NCBI RefSeq assembly: GCF_041228405.1
Contig: NZ_CP133888.1
Location: 1,488,001 to 1,552,000 of the forward strand
DNA length: 64,000 bases
Direction of reading: 5' to 3'
From: Salinilacustrithrix flava
GTDB lineage: Bacteria > Actinomycetota > Acidimicrobiia > Acidimicrobiales > Salinilacustritrichaceae
Part shown: piece after piece, positions 44,305-53,336 of the stretch
Position numbering within the stretch: the stretch's first letter is position 1
Layout: each line of letters begins with the position of its first letter
Program-made: the position numbers and the translations under genes
The notes under the pieces: generated by a model
Told to the model about the DNA's origin: nothing
Seen by the model: only the letters and a program-made list of their open reading frames with translations
Database searches by the model: none

Positions 44305-45924
44305 ATGCTGAACGACCACGGCGGCGAGCTGGCCCTGTCCGTCCTTCGCAACGCGGGCGTCGACACCATCTACACCCTGTCGGGCGGGCACATCTTCCCG
44401 TTCTACGACGCGGCGGTGAAGCGGGAGCCGAACGTGCGCATCCTCGACGTGCGCCACGAGCAGACCGCCACCTTCGCCGCCGAGGCCGCCGCCAAGCTGA
44501 CCCGCAACGTGGGCGTCGCCGTGCTCACCGCCGGCCCCGGCGTCACCAACGGCATCAGCGCCATCACCGGTGCCCAGTTCAACGGCTCACCCGTGCTGGT
44601 GCTCGGTGGCCGGGCCCCGCAGGAGCGGTGGGGCTCGGGCTCGCTGCAGGAGTTCGACCACGTCCCGCTGCTCGTGCCCATCACCAAGCACGCCGCCACG
44701 GTCACCGCCACCGACCGCATCGCCGCCGATGTCGCCCATGCGGTGGAGACCGCCCTCACTCCGCATCGCGGCCCGGTGTTCCTCGACTTCCCGCTCGACG
44801 TCGTGTTCGGCATGGCCGAGGTCGAGGCCCCCGGCCCGGTGCAGCCGACCGGTCCGGCACCGGACCCCGACGCGGTCCGCCGCGCCGCCGACCGGATCGC
44901 CACCGCGACGTCCCCGGCGATCATCGCGGGCTCCGACGTGTGGTGGGGCGGCGCGCACGAGGCCCTCGTCGCCGCCGTCGAGGCGCTGCGGGTGCCCGTG
45001 TTCCTCAACGGCCTCGGCCGGGGCACGGTCCCCGCCGACCACGAGCTCTGCTTCAGCCGCACCCGCAGCCTGCTCAAGGCCGAGGCCGACGTGGTGGTGG
45101 TGATCGGCACGCCCCTGGACTTCCGCCTCGGCTTCGGGAGCTTCGGCGACGCCGAGGTCATCCACGTCGTCGACCACCCCAGCCTCGAACCCGGCCACGT
45201 CGAACCGGCCATCCGGGTCAGCGGCGACCTGGCCACCGTGCTGCAGGGCTGGGCCGACCACACCGGCGACCGGGCCGACCACGAGCCCTGGATCGTTCGC
45301 CTCACCGACGCCGAGTCCGCCGCCCGGGAGGCCGACGCGCCGCTGCTCGCTGCCGGCGACGACCCGATCAAGCCGACCCGCATCTACGGCGAGCTGGCCA
45401 AGCGCCTGGACCGCGACGCCGTGGTCGTGTGCGATGGCGGCGACTTCGTCAGCTACGCCGGCAAGTACGTCGACGTGCAGACGCCCGGGTCCTGGCTCGA
45501 CACCGGCCCGTTCGGCTGCCTCGGCACCGGCATGGGCGGTGCCATCGCGGCTCGGGTCACCCACCCGGACCGCCAGGTCGTGGTGCTGCTCGGCGACGGC
45601 GCGGCCGGCTTCTCGCTCATGGACGTGGACACCCTCGTCCGCCACGACCTCCCCGTCGTCATGGTCGTGGGCAACAACGGCATCTGGGGCCTGGAGAAGC
45701 ACCCGATGCAGATGGTCTACGGCTACGACGTCGCCGCCGACCTCCAACCCGGCACCCGCTACGACGACGTGGTCAAGGCCCTCGGCGGTGCCGGCGAGAC
45801 GGTCACCGACCCCGACGAGATCGGCCCGGCCATGGACCGCGCGTTCGCCTCCGGCGTGCCCTACCTCGTCAACGTGCTCACCGACCCGGCCGACGCCTAC
45901 CCGCGCTCGTCCAACCTGGCCTGA
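44305..45924 (+). CDS. acetolactate synthase-like thiamine diphosphate enzyme (IlvG/Rv1820 type)
   Basis: A 539-residue ThDP-dependent enzyme. The activating Glu lies in DVRHEQTATFAAEAAAK (about residue 50), AGPGVTNGISAITGA follows, and the ThDP/Mg motif is LLGDGAAGFSLMDVDTLVRH ... VVGNNGIWGLEKHPM (GDG to NN, about 430-458). The wording (TLSGGHIFPFYD; GRAPQERWGSGSLQEFDHVP; YPRSSNLA end) closely resembles mycobacterial IlvG (Rv1820). Acetolactate synthase activity is therefore possible, but this subfamily is poorly tested and 2-hydroxyacyl-CoA lyase-like chemistry cannot be excluded; no regulatory IlvH subunit is adjacent. It is 10 nt before a PIG-L gene. Confidence 0.88.
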   Translation: MLNDHGGELALSVLRNAGVDTIYTLSGGHIFPFYDAAVKREPNVRILDVRHEQTATFAAEAAAKLTRNVGVAVLTAGPGVTNGISAITGAQFNGSPVLVLGGRAPQERWGSGSLQEFDHVPLLVPITKHAATVTATDRIAADVAHAVETALTPHRGPVFLDFPLDVVFGMAEVEAPGPVQPTGPAPDPDAVRRAADRIATATSPAIIAGSDVWWGGAHEALVAAVEALRVPVFLNGLGRGTVPADHELCFSRTRSLLKAEADVVVVIGTPLDFRLGFGSFGDAEVIHVVDHPSLEPGHVEPAIRVSGDLATVLQGWADHTGDRADHEPWIVRLTDAESAAREADAPLLAAGDDPIKPTRIYGELAKRLDRDAVVVCDGGDFVSYAGKYVDVQTPGSWLDTGPFGCLGTGMGGAIAARVTHPDRQVVVLLGDGAAGFSLMDVDTLVRHDLPVVMVVGNNGIWGLEKHPMQMVYGYDVAADLQPGTRYDDVVKALGGAGETVTDPDEIGPAMDRAFASGVPYLVNVLTDPADAYPRSSNLA

Positions 45925-45934
45925 GGAGGCTCCC

Positions 45935-46642
45935 GTGACCGAGCTCGATGCGTTCCCCGAGGACTGGGACCGGGCCCTCGCCGTCGTCGCCCACCCCGAC
46001 GACATGGAGTACGGGGCCGCGTCCGCCGTGGCCCGCTGGACCGCGCAGGGCAGGTGGGTCGGCTACGTGCTGGTGACGGACGGCGAGGCCGGCATCTCCA
46101 CGATGCCGCCGGAGCAGGCGCGCCACATCCGCCGGGAGGAGCAGGTCGCCAGCTGCGCCGTCGTGGGCGTGACCGACGTGGAGTTCCTCGGCCACCCCGA
46201 CGGCGTCGTCGTCGAGGGCCTCGAGCTGCGCCGGCACCTGGCGGCGGAGATCCGGCGGTACCGGCCCGACGTGGTGCTGTCCATCAACCACCACGACTCC
46301 TGGGGCGGCCCCTCCTGGAACCACGCCGACCACCGCGCCGTGGGCCGGGCCCTGCTCGATGCCGTGCGCGATGCCGCCAACCCCTGGGTGTTCCCCGACA
46401 GCGGCGAGGCCTGGGACGGCGTCCGCTTCACCGCGTTCAACGCCAGCCCGCAGGCCACCCACTTCGTAGACGTCACGGACACCTTCGACGCCGGCGTCGA
46501 ATCCCTGCAGTGCCACGCCACCTACCTCCGCCACCTCCAGGGGGACATGGCGAACCCGGAGGCGTTCCTGCGCGGCGGTGCCGAGGCGGCCGGTCAGGCG
46601 GCGGGTGTCGGCCTCGCCACCACGTTCGAGGTCATCGGCTGA
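45935..46642 (+). CDS. PIG-L family (MshB/Mca-like) deacetylase
   Basis: A 235-residue zinc deacetylase of the LmbE/PIG-L family. Zinc ligands are seen in VVAHPDDMEYG (AHPDDxE, about residues 18-28) and NHADHRAVGRAL (HxxH, about 128-139). Family members deacetylate GlcNAc-inositol (MshB) or cleave mycothiol conjugates (Mca); this short form is of unassigned substrate. GTG 45935 follows a strong GAGGAGG at 6 nt and lies 10 nt after the IlvG-like stop, so the two are probably co-transcribed. Confidence 0.87.
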   Translation: MTELDAFPEDWDRALAVVAHPDDMEYGAASAVARWTAQGRWVGYVLVTDGEAGISTMPPEQARHIRREEQVASCAVVGVTDVEFLGHPDGVVVEGLELRRHLAAEIRRYRPDVVLSINHHDSWGGPSWNHADHRAVGRALLDAVRDAANPWVFPDSGEAWDGVRFTAFNASPQATHFVDVTDTFDAGVESLQCHATYLRHLQGDMANPEAFLRGGAEAAGQAAGVGLATTFEVIG

Positions 46643-46685
46643 GGCGCCGATGATTCCCCACCGATGATTCCGTGGCCCTCGTCCC

Positions 46686-46718
46686 GTCAGGTCGCGAAGA
46701 TCAATCCCACCACCTGAC
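46686..46718 (+). promoter_or_regulatory. inverted repeat in the 5' leader of the VOC gene
   Basis: GTCAGGT (46686-46692) and ACCTGAC (46712-46718) are exact inverted copies with a 19-nt loop, directly upstream of the GAGGAG ribosome site (46721-46726) of the VOC gene. Upstream, GATGATTCC is repeated at 46649 and 46663. It may be a weak terminator of the PIG-L transcript or an mRNA structure; no T-run follows. Confidence 0.3.
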
Positions 46719-46732
46719 CCGAGGAGCCCACG

Positions 46733-47152
46733 ATGGCCTTCCACCCGTACCTCAACTTCAAGGGGACCTGCCGCGAGGCGTTCACCCGCTACCAGGAGAT
46801 CTTCGGCGGTGACCTCCACATCATGGGCGCCGGCGACATGCCCGCCGGCGAGGACACCCCGCCCGGCTGGGACCCCGACATGGTCCTCCACGCGGCGCTG
46901 ATGGTGGGCGACGCCATGATCATGGCGTCCGACGACCCCGACATGAGCAGCCCGCCCTCGGGCACCTACATCCACCACGAGGCAGCAGACGTCGACGCGG
47001 CCAAGCGCGCGTTCGAAGCGCTCGCCGAGGGCGGTCAGGTCGAGATGGACTTCGGCGAGACGTTCTGGTCGCCGGGGTTCGGCGCGTGCGCGGACCGCTG
47101 GGGGACGCTCTGGATGGTGAGCGCGCCGAGCAGCTTCGAGATGCCGGGCTGA
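46733..47152 (+). CDS. VOC family protein (PhnB/glyoxalase-like)
   Basis: A 139-residue vicinal-oxygen-chelate fold protein of the PhnB-like group: LNFKGTCREAFTRYQEIFGGDL (about residues 8-29; key part AFTRYQEIFGG), VLHAALMVGDAMIMASD, and the C-terminal FGACADRWGTLWMVS. These proteins bind divalent metals and act as isomerases, dioxygenases or resistance proteins; the activity here is unknown. ATG 46733 has GAGGAG at 6 nt. It ends 1 bp from the convergent membrane-peptide gene. Confidence 0.9.
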   Translation: MAFHPYLNFKGTCREAFTRYQEIFGGDLHIMGAGDMPAGEDTPPGWDPDMVLHAALMVGDAMIMASDDPDMSSPPSGTYIHHEAADVDAAKRAFEALAEGGQVEMDFGETFWSPGFGACADRWGTLWMVSAPSSFEMPG

Positions 47153-47153
47153 G

Positions 47154-47432
47154 CTATCGCTCGTCGGTCGGCAGCGGGTGGGCCCGGTCGGGCTCGGCGC
47201 TCGGTGCCTGGCTGAGCAGGGGCTTGTGCTCGTCCCGGCGTCGCCGGGCCGCCTCCTCGTCGGACTTGATCGCCCGCTCGAGGTAGGTCAGGTCGATCAC
47301 GGGTCCGCCGTCGTCGTCGGCGGCGCGGCGCTTCGGTGACCACGCCCGTGCGGCCACCAGCAGGGCGACCAGGACCACGAGCGCGAAGAAGGCGATGAGC
47401 AACCCTGCGGGGGTGATGGAGATGTCGGACAC
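47154..47432 (-). CDS. small single-span membrane protein
   Basis: A 92-residue protein. Residues about 8-30 are one hydrophobic segment (AGLLIAFFALVVLVALLVAA), followed by a basic then charged cytoplasmic tail with a predicted helix (YLERAIKSDEEAARRRRDEH). It starts at GTG 47432, 6 nt after GAGGAG. No domain is recognised. Location suggests a short bitopic protein of unknown role; codon bias is normal. Confidence 0.7.
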   Translation of the reverse strand: MSDISITPAGLLIAFFALVVLVALLVAARAWSPKRRAADDDGGPVIDLTYLERAIKSDEEAARRRRDEHKPLLSQAPSAEPDRAHPLPTDER

Positions 47433-47517
47433 GGGAGCTCCTCGGGGCCTTGTCTCCGGACGGCGGAGCGCGGCCCCGGCGCACCGCCGAGCCCTCCCTT
47501 CCCCGGGCGGGCGTCGT

Positions 47518-49173
<1,656 letters not shown>

Positions 49174-49243
49174 GGTGTCCCCCTGTGGTCGTCGTCCCCG
49201 TGTTGTCGGCGGGGAAGGTAGCGGGGCGCGGGCGGCCTCCGGG

Positions 49244-49342
49244 CTACAGGGCGCGCAGGATCGCGATCAGGACCAGCGACAGCACCACGGACAGGACGAT
49301 CGAGCCGAGGCAGCCGAGCCGGTTCGAGAAGAAGAGGAACAC
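49244..49342 (-). CDS. 32-residue membrane peptide
   Basis: A very short open frame encoding a peptide that starts VFLFFSNRLGCLGSIVLS and continues as a single hydrophobic helix ending in ILRAL. The Ser-Asn-Arg-Leu-Gly-Cys-Leu-Gly-Ser head followed by one membrane helix matches my memory of a small conserved actinobacterial membrane peptide. It starts at GTG 49342 and stops at TAG 49244. There is no clear Shine-Dalgarno. The bias towards hydrophobic codons over the whole frame supports a real gene. Function unknown. Confidence 0.6.
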   Translation of the reverse strand: MFLFFSNRLGCLGSIVLSVVLSLVLIAILRAL

Positions 49343-49364
49343 GGCGGGAGACCTACCCGGGTGG

Positions 49365-49790
49365 TCAGTCGGCGATGTCGAAGGCGGCGGTCACCCGGGT
49401 CGGGTGGAGCCGGACGAGCAGCTCGCCGGGCACGCCGTTGCGGGCGCCGAACTCCTCGGCCCGGTCCTCGCCCATGTAGCGCCCGCCGATGACGGTGGCG
49501 AAGCGGCGGACCTCGGCCCGGTCCTCCGACAGCGTGACGGTGCCGTCCACCTTCACGAAGGAGTACGGCGGGTGCTCGTCGTCGACGACCAGCGAGACGC
49601 GGCCCTCACGGGACAGCGCCTTGCCCTTCCCGGTGTCCGCGCCCGTGTTGAAGACGATGTCGTCGCCGTCGAGCACGAACCAGATCGGGGCCACGTGCGG
49701 TGCCCCGTCCGCCGCCACCCACGCCACCTTGCCGGTGCGGGTGCCGGCGGACAGGAAGTCGCGCACGGCGTGGTCGTCGAGCGATGCCAT
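49365..49790 (-). CDS. PPOX-class F420-dependent flavin-fold oxidoreductase
   Basis: A 141-residue split-barrel protein: GKVAWVAADGAPHVAPIWFVLDGDDIVFNTG (about residues 20-50; key part APHVAPIWF), GRVSLVVDDEHPPYSFVKVDG and RRFATVIGGRYMG. The wording is that of actinobacterial PPOX-class F420-binding proteins (Rv1155/Rv2991-like), which use reduced F420 on unknown substrates. It lies 22 bp before the 32-residue peptide gene. Together with the Ddn-type protein at 3583 it suggests that this organism makes F420. Confidence 0.88.
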   Translation of the reverse strand: MASLDDHAVRDFLSAGTRTGKVAWVAADGAPHVAPIWFVLDGDDIVFNTGADTGKGKALSREGRVSLVVDDEHPPYSFVKVDGTVTLSEDRAEVRRFATVIGGRYMGEDRAEEFGARNGVPGELLVRLHPTRVTAAFDIAD

Positions 49791-49801
49791 CGCCCTCGGG
49801 T

Positions 49802-50002
49802 CTAGCGGTTGCCGCGGTTGTGGGTGATCGGCCGCGCGATCTTGCCGCTCTGCTTGCCGGCCTTGCCCGCCAGCTCGTGCGGTGGGCTCGCCGCGGCGGT
49901 CACCTCGGGCATGCCGGGGCGGTCACGCTTCGCGGTCTTGGTCGGGTTCTTCGTGCCCTTGGGGGTCACGCGACCCGAGCCACGCTTGTTCTTGGCAGTC
50001 AT
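49802..50002 (-). CDS. small basic protein, 66 residues
   Basis: A 66-residue Lys/Arg/Thr/Pro-rich protein (MTAKNKRGSGRVTPKGTKNP at the start), without Cys, hydrophobic helix or known domain; it is probably disordered and could bind nucleic acid. ATG 50002 has an AGGAAGAG site just upstream. It lies 11 bp before the PPOX gene and may be co-transcribed with it. Unknown function. Confidence 0.6.
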   Translation of the reverse strand: MTAKNKRGSGRVTPKGTKNPTKTAKRDRPGMPEVTAAASPPHELAGKAGKQSGKIARPITHNRGNR

Positions 50003-50121
50003 CGCTCTTCCTCTCGTCGTCGGCGCCGGACGGCCCGGCGCATGCCAGGGATGGAGTCGATTCACAGCCACATGCCCCTGACGGTACGCCTGCACCGCCC
50101 GGAGGGGAAGCGGGTTGCCGG

Positions 50122-50370
50122 TCAGTCGGTGTGCGAGTGGGCCCGCTGGCCGTCGCCGTCGAAGACCATGAGCAGCTCAGCGACCCCGTCGATGGCATCG
50201 ATCGCGTGTGGGGTCATGGTCGAGAACTCGGCCGCCTCGCCCGCCTCCACGATCATCTGGCGCTCGCCGAGGGTGAGCAGGATCCGGCCCTCGAGCACGT
50301 AGAGCCAGTCGTGGCCCGGGTGCACGCGAGGCTCGCCGCGCGGCGCGCCCGGCTCCAACCGCACCTTCAT
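50122..50370 (-). CDS. cupin domain protein, probably 5'-truncated
   Basis: An 82-residue single cupin: metal-binding motif 1 around VHPGHDWLYVLEGRILLTLG (about residues 16-35) and motif 2 (AEFSTMTPHAIDAIDG). The wording resembles the C-terminal cupin half of XRE/cupin regulators, where about 100 residues with the helix-turn-helix precede it; these are missing. Its ATG (50368-50370) overlaps the ATG of the divergent methyltransferase remnant by 2 bp. It may be a free cupin, but a 5' deletion remnant is more likely. Confidence 0.5.
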   Translation of the reverse strand: MKVRLEPGAPRGEPRVHPGHDWLYVLEGRILLTLGERQMIVEAGEAAEFSTMTPHAIDAIDGVAELLMVFDGDGQRAHSHTD

Positions 50371-50803
50371 GGCCGTGGTCGAGCCGGCGATCGACCGGGC
50401 AGAGAAGGCGGCCGGTGACGCCGGCGTCTCCGTCGATTGGCGGGCCGTGGACCTCGCCGTCGACCCCCCGGAGCCGGGCGCCTACGACCTGGTCTCGCTG
50501 CAGTACCCGGCGCTGCGCCACGACGCCGGCGATCGCCTGATCCGCTCGATCGTCGACGCGGTCGCACCCGGTGGCACGCTCCTCGTCGTCGGCCACTCCT
50601 TCGACAGCGTGGACGGGCACCACCACCCCCACTTCGACCCGGCCGACTACGTGCAGCCGCCCGACGTCGCCGACCTGCTCGGTGACGGCGACGGCGACGG
50701 CTGGACCATCGAGGTCCACGAGGTCCGACCGCGGGAGATGCCCGAGGGTCGCCAGGGTCCGAACGTGCCCGACGTGGTGCTGCGGGCCCGTCGGGACGGC
50801 TGA
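50369..50803 (+). pseudogene. SAM methyltransferase remnant lacking the SAM-binding N-terminus
   Basis: A 144-residue frame matching the latter two thirds of class I methyltransferases of the tellurite-resistance/TehB-like group: WRAVDLAVDPPEPGAYDLVSL (motif II region), RSIVDAVAPGGTLLVVGHSF (motif III), and a C-terminal VPDVVLRARRDG. The glycine-rich motif I (D-x-G-x-G) and about 55 preceding residues are absent: the frame opens at AVVEPAIDRAEKAA, which in relatives comes right after motif I. Without it SAM binding is unlikely. The start overlaps the divergent cupin start by 2 bp, a probable deletion joint. Confidence 0.6.
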
Positions 50804-50806
50804 AGG

Positions 50807-51574
50807 TCAGCGCCGCTCCACCCACGTGGCGATCGCTGCGGCCTGGTCGTCGACGATGCACCGGATCCGCGCGACGTCGGGCGTGTCGACGTGGGCGCCG
50901 TTGTAGGTGATGACCCGTCCTGACGGCATCCACGCTTGCACCGGGACCTCGACGCTCGGGGCCAGCGTGTCGACGTCGAGCAGGGTCAGCCCGCCGAGCT
51001 GCACCCGCCCCTCCGGCACAGCGATGGCACCGAGCCCGGTGGCCACGACGGTGGTGGCATCGATCACCGTGAGGTCCTGGTGGTCGACGAACAGGTTGGG
51101 GTTGGTCCGCTGATCCAGGACGGCGCCCTCGTGGTCCAGCCGGTAGATGGTGCGGGACCCCCACGACACGGCGAGCAGCGTGTCGTCGGGAAGATCGCAG
51201 ACCGCGCCGAGGTGGTCGTCGAAGCCGAAGCGCGCCGTGGTGCGCAGCTCCTCGTCGACGCAGATGACGGTGGTGGTCGATGCTGGCCGGTACTCCGCCA
51301 CCGGCACCCAGCAGCGACCCCGGTCCGAGGAGATGCCACCGGGGTGGAAGCGCTCGCCGTCCGTGACGTCTTGCCGTTGCTGGACGGCTCCGTCGGTGTC
51401 GACCACCAGGAGCTCGCCCCGCCCGTCGCCGTGCACCGTGGACACCAGCCAGTGCTCGCCCCAGGGCATCAGCCCCTGCGGGTGTCCGACGTCGGTCTGC
51501 ACCTCGACCGACGACTCGAGCTGCCAGCGGGTGCTGCGGTCGAGGCGCTCCAGCACCCGCGTGTGGACGGTCAT
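50807..51574 (-). CDS. DUF6454-like beta-propeller-type protein
   Basis: A 255-residue protein with repeated strand-rich segments: HPQGLMPWGEHWLVSTVHGD (about 30-49), FHPGGISSDRGRCWVPVAEY, LGAVCDLPDDTLLAVSWGSR, and FVDHQDLTVID. This ordering matches what I recall of the DUF6454 family, a probable propeller-like fold; from memory, not searched. ATG 51574 lies 1 nt after the stop of vapC, so it appears to be the third gene of the vapBC operon. No signal peptide. Function unknown. Confidence 0.65.
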   Translation of the reverse strand: MTVHTRVLERLDRSTRWQLESSVEVQTDVGHPQGLMPWGEHWLVSTVHGDGRGELLVVDTDGAVQQRQDVTDGERFHPGGISSDRGRCWVPVAEYRPASTTTVICVDEELRTTARFGFDDHLGAVCDLPDDTLLAVSWGSRTIYRLDHEGAVLDQRTNPNLFVDHQDLTVIDATTVVATGLGAIAVPEGRVQLGGLTLLDVDTLAPSVEVPVQAWMPSGRVITYNGAHVDTPDVARIRCIVDDQAAAIATWVERR

Positions 51575-51575
51575 G

Positions 51576-51962
51576 TCAATGGACCTCGACCTGCGCATGG
51601 AGCCCGCTGGCGCCGGCGATCCGGCGATCCGTGGTCACCAAGGTCGCATCGAGGGCCTCGGCGAGGGCGACGTAGGTCGCGTCGTGCGCGGACAGCACTG
51701 GCCGGAGCTCCCACACGCGCGCTGACAGCGGGACGTGGGGGTACCGGTCGATCTCGAGGAGCTCGAACAGCCGGCGTGCGCCATCGACCCGGTCGCCAGT
51801 CAAGCTGCCCTGCTGCTCCAGCCGCCGCAGGACGTGCAGCACCTCGGTGTCGAGCAGGTGTGGAGCGTGCAGGACCGCCTCGCCCGCGAGGCGAGCGGCC
51901 AGCGTCTCGTTGGGTTCGCCGATCAGTACCTCGATGGCGGCGGAGGCATCGAGGACGATCAC
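51576..51962 (-). CDS. vapC: PIN-domain toxin, VapC family
   Basis: A 128-residue PIN ribonuclease. The acidic catalytic residues are seen in VLDASAAIEVL (Asp 5), DTEVLHVL (Glu about 40), SAHDATYVALAEAL (Asp about 93) and TTDRRIAG (Asp about 111), the usual four-acid set. VapC toxins cleave tRNA or rRNA when unbound by VapB. The GTG 51962 overlaps the vapB stop (GTGA), typical of the module. Confidence 0.92.
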   Translation of the reverse strand: MIVLDASAAIEVLIGEPNETLAARLAGEAVLHAPHLLDTEVLHVLRRLEQQGSLTGDRVDGARRLFELLEIDRYPHVPLSARVWELRPVLSAHDATYVALAEALDATLVTTDRRIAGASGLHAQVEVH

Positions 51963-52186
51963 CGCTCGGCGCGTGCCTCGTCCAGGAGCCGTCGGGTCTC
52001 GACTCGTGAGACCGACCAGTCCCGCTGGGCCGCGCGGAGGAGGACCTCGGCGTTGCTGGACCGTCGAGTGACTCGCTCGAGCTCGCCCAGCACGTAGTCC
52101 GACAGCGACGTCCCGGCAGCAGCGGCACGCGATCGGAGCTCGGCGTGGACCTCGTCGGGGACCTCACGCACCTGGATCGTCTTCAT
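51959..52186 (-). CDS. vapB: VapB/FitA-like antitoxin
   Basis: A 75-residue antitoxin. The N-terminal ribbon-helix-helix starts KTIQVREVPDEVHAELRSRA and continues AGTSLSDYVLGELERV, as in FitA/VapB proteins with the Arc/MetJ fold; the C-terminal half (NAEVLLRAAQRDWSVSRVET) should wrap the toxin. ATG 52186 is preceded by a -10-like TACGAT and a perfect 7-bp inverted repeat, and no Shine-Dalgarno is present. It overlaps vapC by 4 nt. Confidence 0.9.
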   Translation of the reverse strand: MKTIQVREVPDEVHAELRSRAAAAGTSLSDYVLGELERVTRRSSNAEVLLRAAQRDWSVSRVETRRLLDEARAER

Positions 52187-52192
52187 GCTGTC

Positions 52193-52214
52193 ATCGTACA
52201 TGCAATGTGCATGT
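52193..52214 (-). promoter_or_regulatory. vapB promoter with overlapping palindromic operator
   Basis: ACATGCA (52198-52204), three bases, then TGCATGT (52208-52214) form a perfect inverted repeat. On the minus strand it runs directly into TACGAT (52198-52193), a -10 element whose spacing of 6 nt places transcription start at the vapB ATG. It is a good candidate for VapBC autoregulation of a leaderless message. Confidence 0.55.
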
Positions 52215-52233
52215 GTCGCACCCAAGGGGGATG

Positions 52234-53244
52234 TCAGGCCTGCAGATCGTAGGGGTCCCACGCCGGCGGCGCCTCGGCCAGATACCGCGTCACCTCGCCG
52301 ATCACCCGTTCCGGTCCGAGCGATGAGCCTGGCCCGTCCGCGACGGTGGCCAGCTCGGGCGTGAGGTCGGAGGGTGGCGTCGACGACCAGACCGCTCCCG
52401 CCGGCTCCTCGGCCGTGAGCCGCCCGGCCAGCGGGGCGAGGTCCACGCGGGGGCGGATGGGTCGTGACCGGAACTGCACCCAGCCCTCGTAGCGGCAGGT
52501 CAGATGATGACGGCCCTCGGCGGGATCGACCACGAGTACCACCGAACGCTCCGTGGCTGCATGCAGCGCCATCGGGTGGATGCCGTCGAAGCGGCGGCCG
52601 GCGAAGCGATGTCCGGCCGAACGACCGCCCTCCGCCAGCGTCACCACTGCGAGGTCGACGTCGGGGTGCTCCTCGATCTGCACCTGTCCGGCGGCAAACG
52701 CGGCCGCCGCAGCGTCGAGCTCGGCATCCTCTTCGGCCCACAGGGCCCGGCACCGCTCCGGGTCGTCGAGCCAGGACGGGAGCACATCGAGCGCGTGCTC
52801 GTAGAGGACGACGCAGCGCTCGTCGTAGTCGTCGGGCAGCACCAGCGGTGAGGTGTCCGGGTCGGCCAGTGCCGAGACGGCCATCGAGATCCGAGCCGAC
52901 GTCCGGTCCGGTGCGACCCCGAAGTCGCCCGCCGAGGCCAGGCCCTCGAGCTGGCGCCGGCGCCGCACACCGTCGTCGGGATCGATGAGTGGGTAGATGC
53001 CGGCCAGGCCGTCCTGGTCGAAGTGGTTGTTGGTGACGACCCGGGCGCCGTCGTGCAGGTCGGCGCCACGGTCGAGGTAGCGGAACACCATCTGGCAGGA
53101 GCTGTCAGCCTCGACTCCAGGCGGCGTCGGCATCCCCGGCCAGTGCGACAGCACCAGCACGGTGCCGGCGTTCGGTGACCCGTCGACCACGACGTTCGGC
53201 ACCTCGGCCGAACGCTCGTAGCCGGTGAACCGCAACGGGGTCAT
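52234..53244 (-). CDS. hypothetical protein with NNHFDQDG motif (DUF6687-like)
   Basis: A 336-residue soluble protein. Notable segments are VVDGSPNAGTVLVLSHWPGM (about 20-39), VVTNNHFDQDGLAGIYPLID (about 70-89, recalling the HxDxD of DHH-type metal hydrolases), and VVLYEHALDVLPSWLDD. I recall a DUF6687 family with this NHFDxDG signature but cannot verify it. ATG 53244 is taken; GTG two codons earlier is possible. Metal-dependent hydrolase function is speculative. Confidence 0.65.
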   Translation of the reverse strand: MTPLRFTGYERSAEVPNVVVDGSPNAGTVLVLSHWPGMPTPPGVEADSSCQMVFRYLDRGADLHDGARVVTNNHFDQDGLAGIYPLIDPDDGVRRRRQLEGLASAGDFGVAPDRTSARISMAVSALADPDTSPLVLPDDYDERCVVLYEHALDVLPSWLDDPERCRALWAEEDAELDAAAAAFAAGQVQIEEHPDVDLAVVTLAEGGRSAGHRFAGRRFDGIHPMALHAATERSVVLVVDPAEGRHHLTCRYEGWVQFRSRPIRPRVDLAPLAGRLTAEEPAGAVWSSTPPSDLTPELATVADGPGSSLGPERVIGEVTRYLAEAPPAWDPYDLQA

Positions 53245-53336
53245 CGACACGGGGGAGACGCTACGGCGCGGCGGTGCGCGGGCGCGCCCGTGCGGCCGAC
53301 CCGGCGGTCGGCGGCCGCGGGCTGGCGCGGTCCAGA

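Noticed and set aside
43972..44305. An upstream start for the IlvG-like gene at 43972.
   Set aside because: The extra 111 residues overlap the DinB gene on the other strand and look random; ATG 44305 begins the conserved N-terminus.
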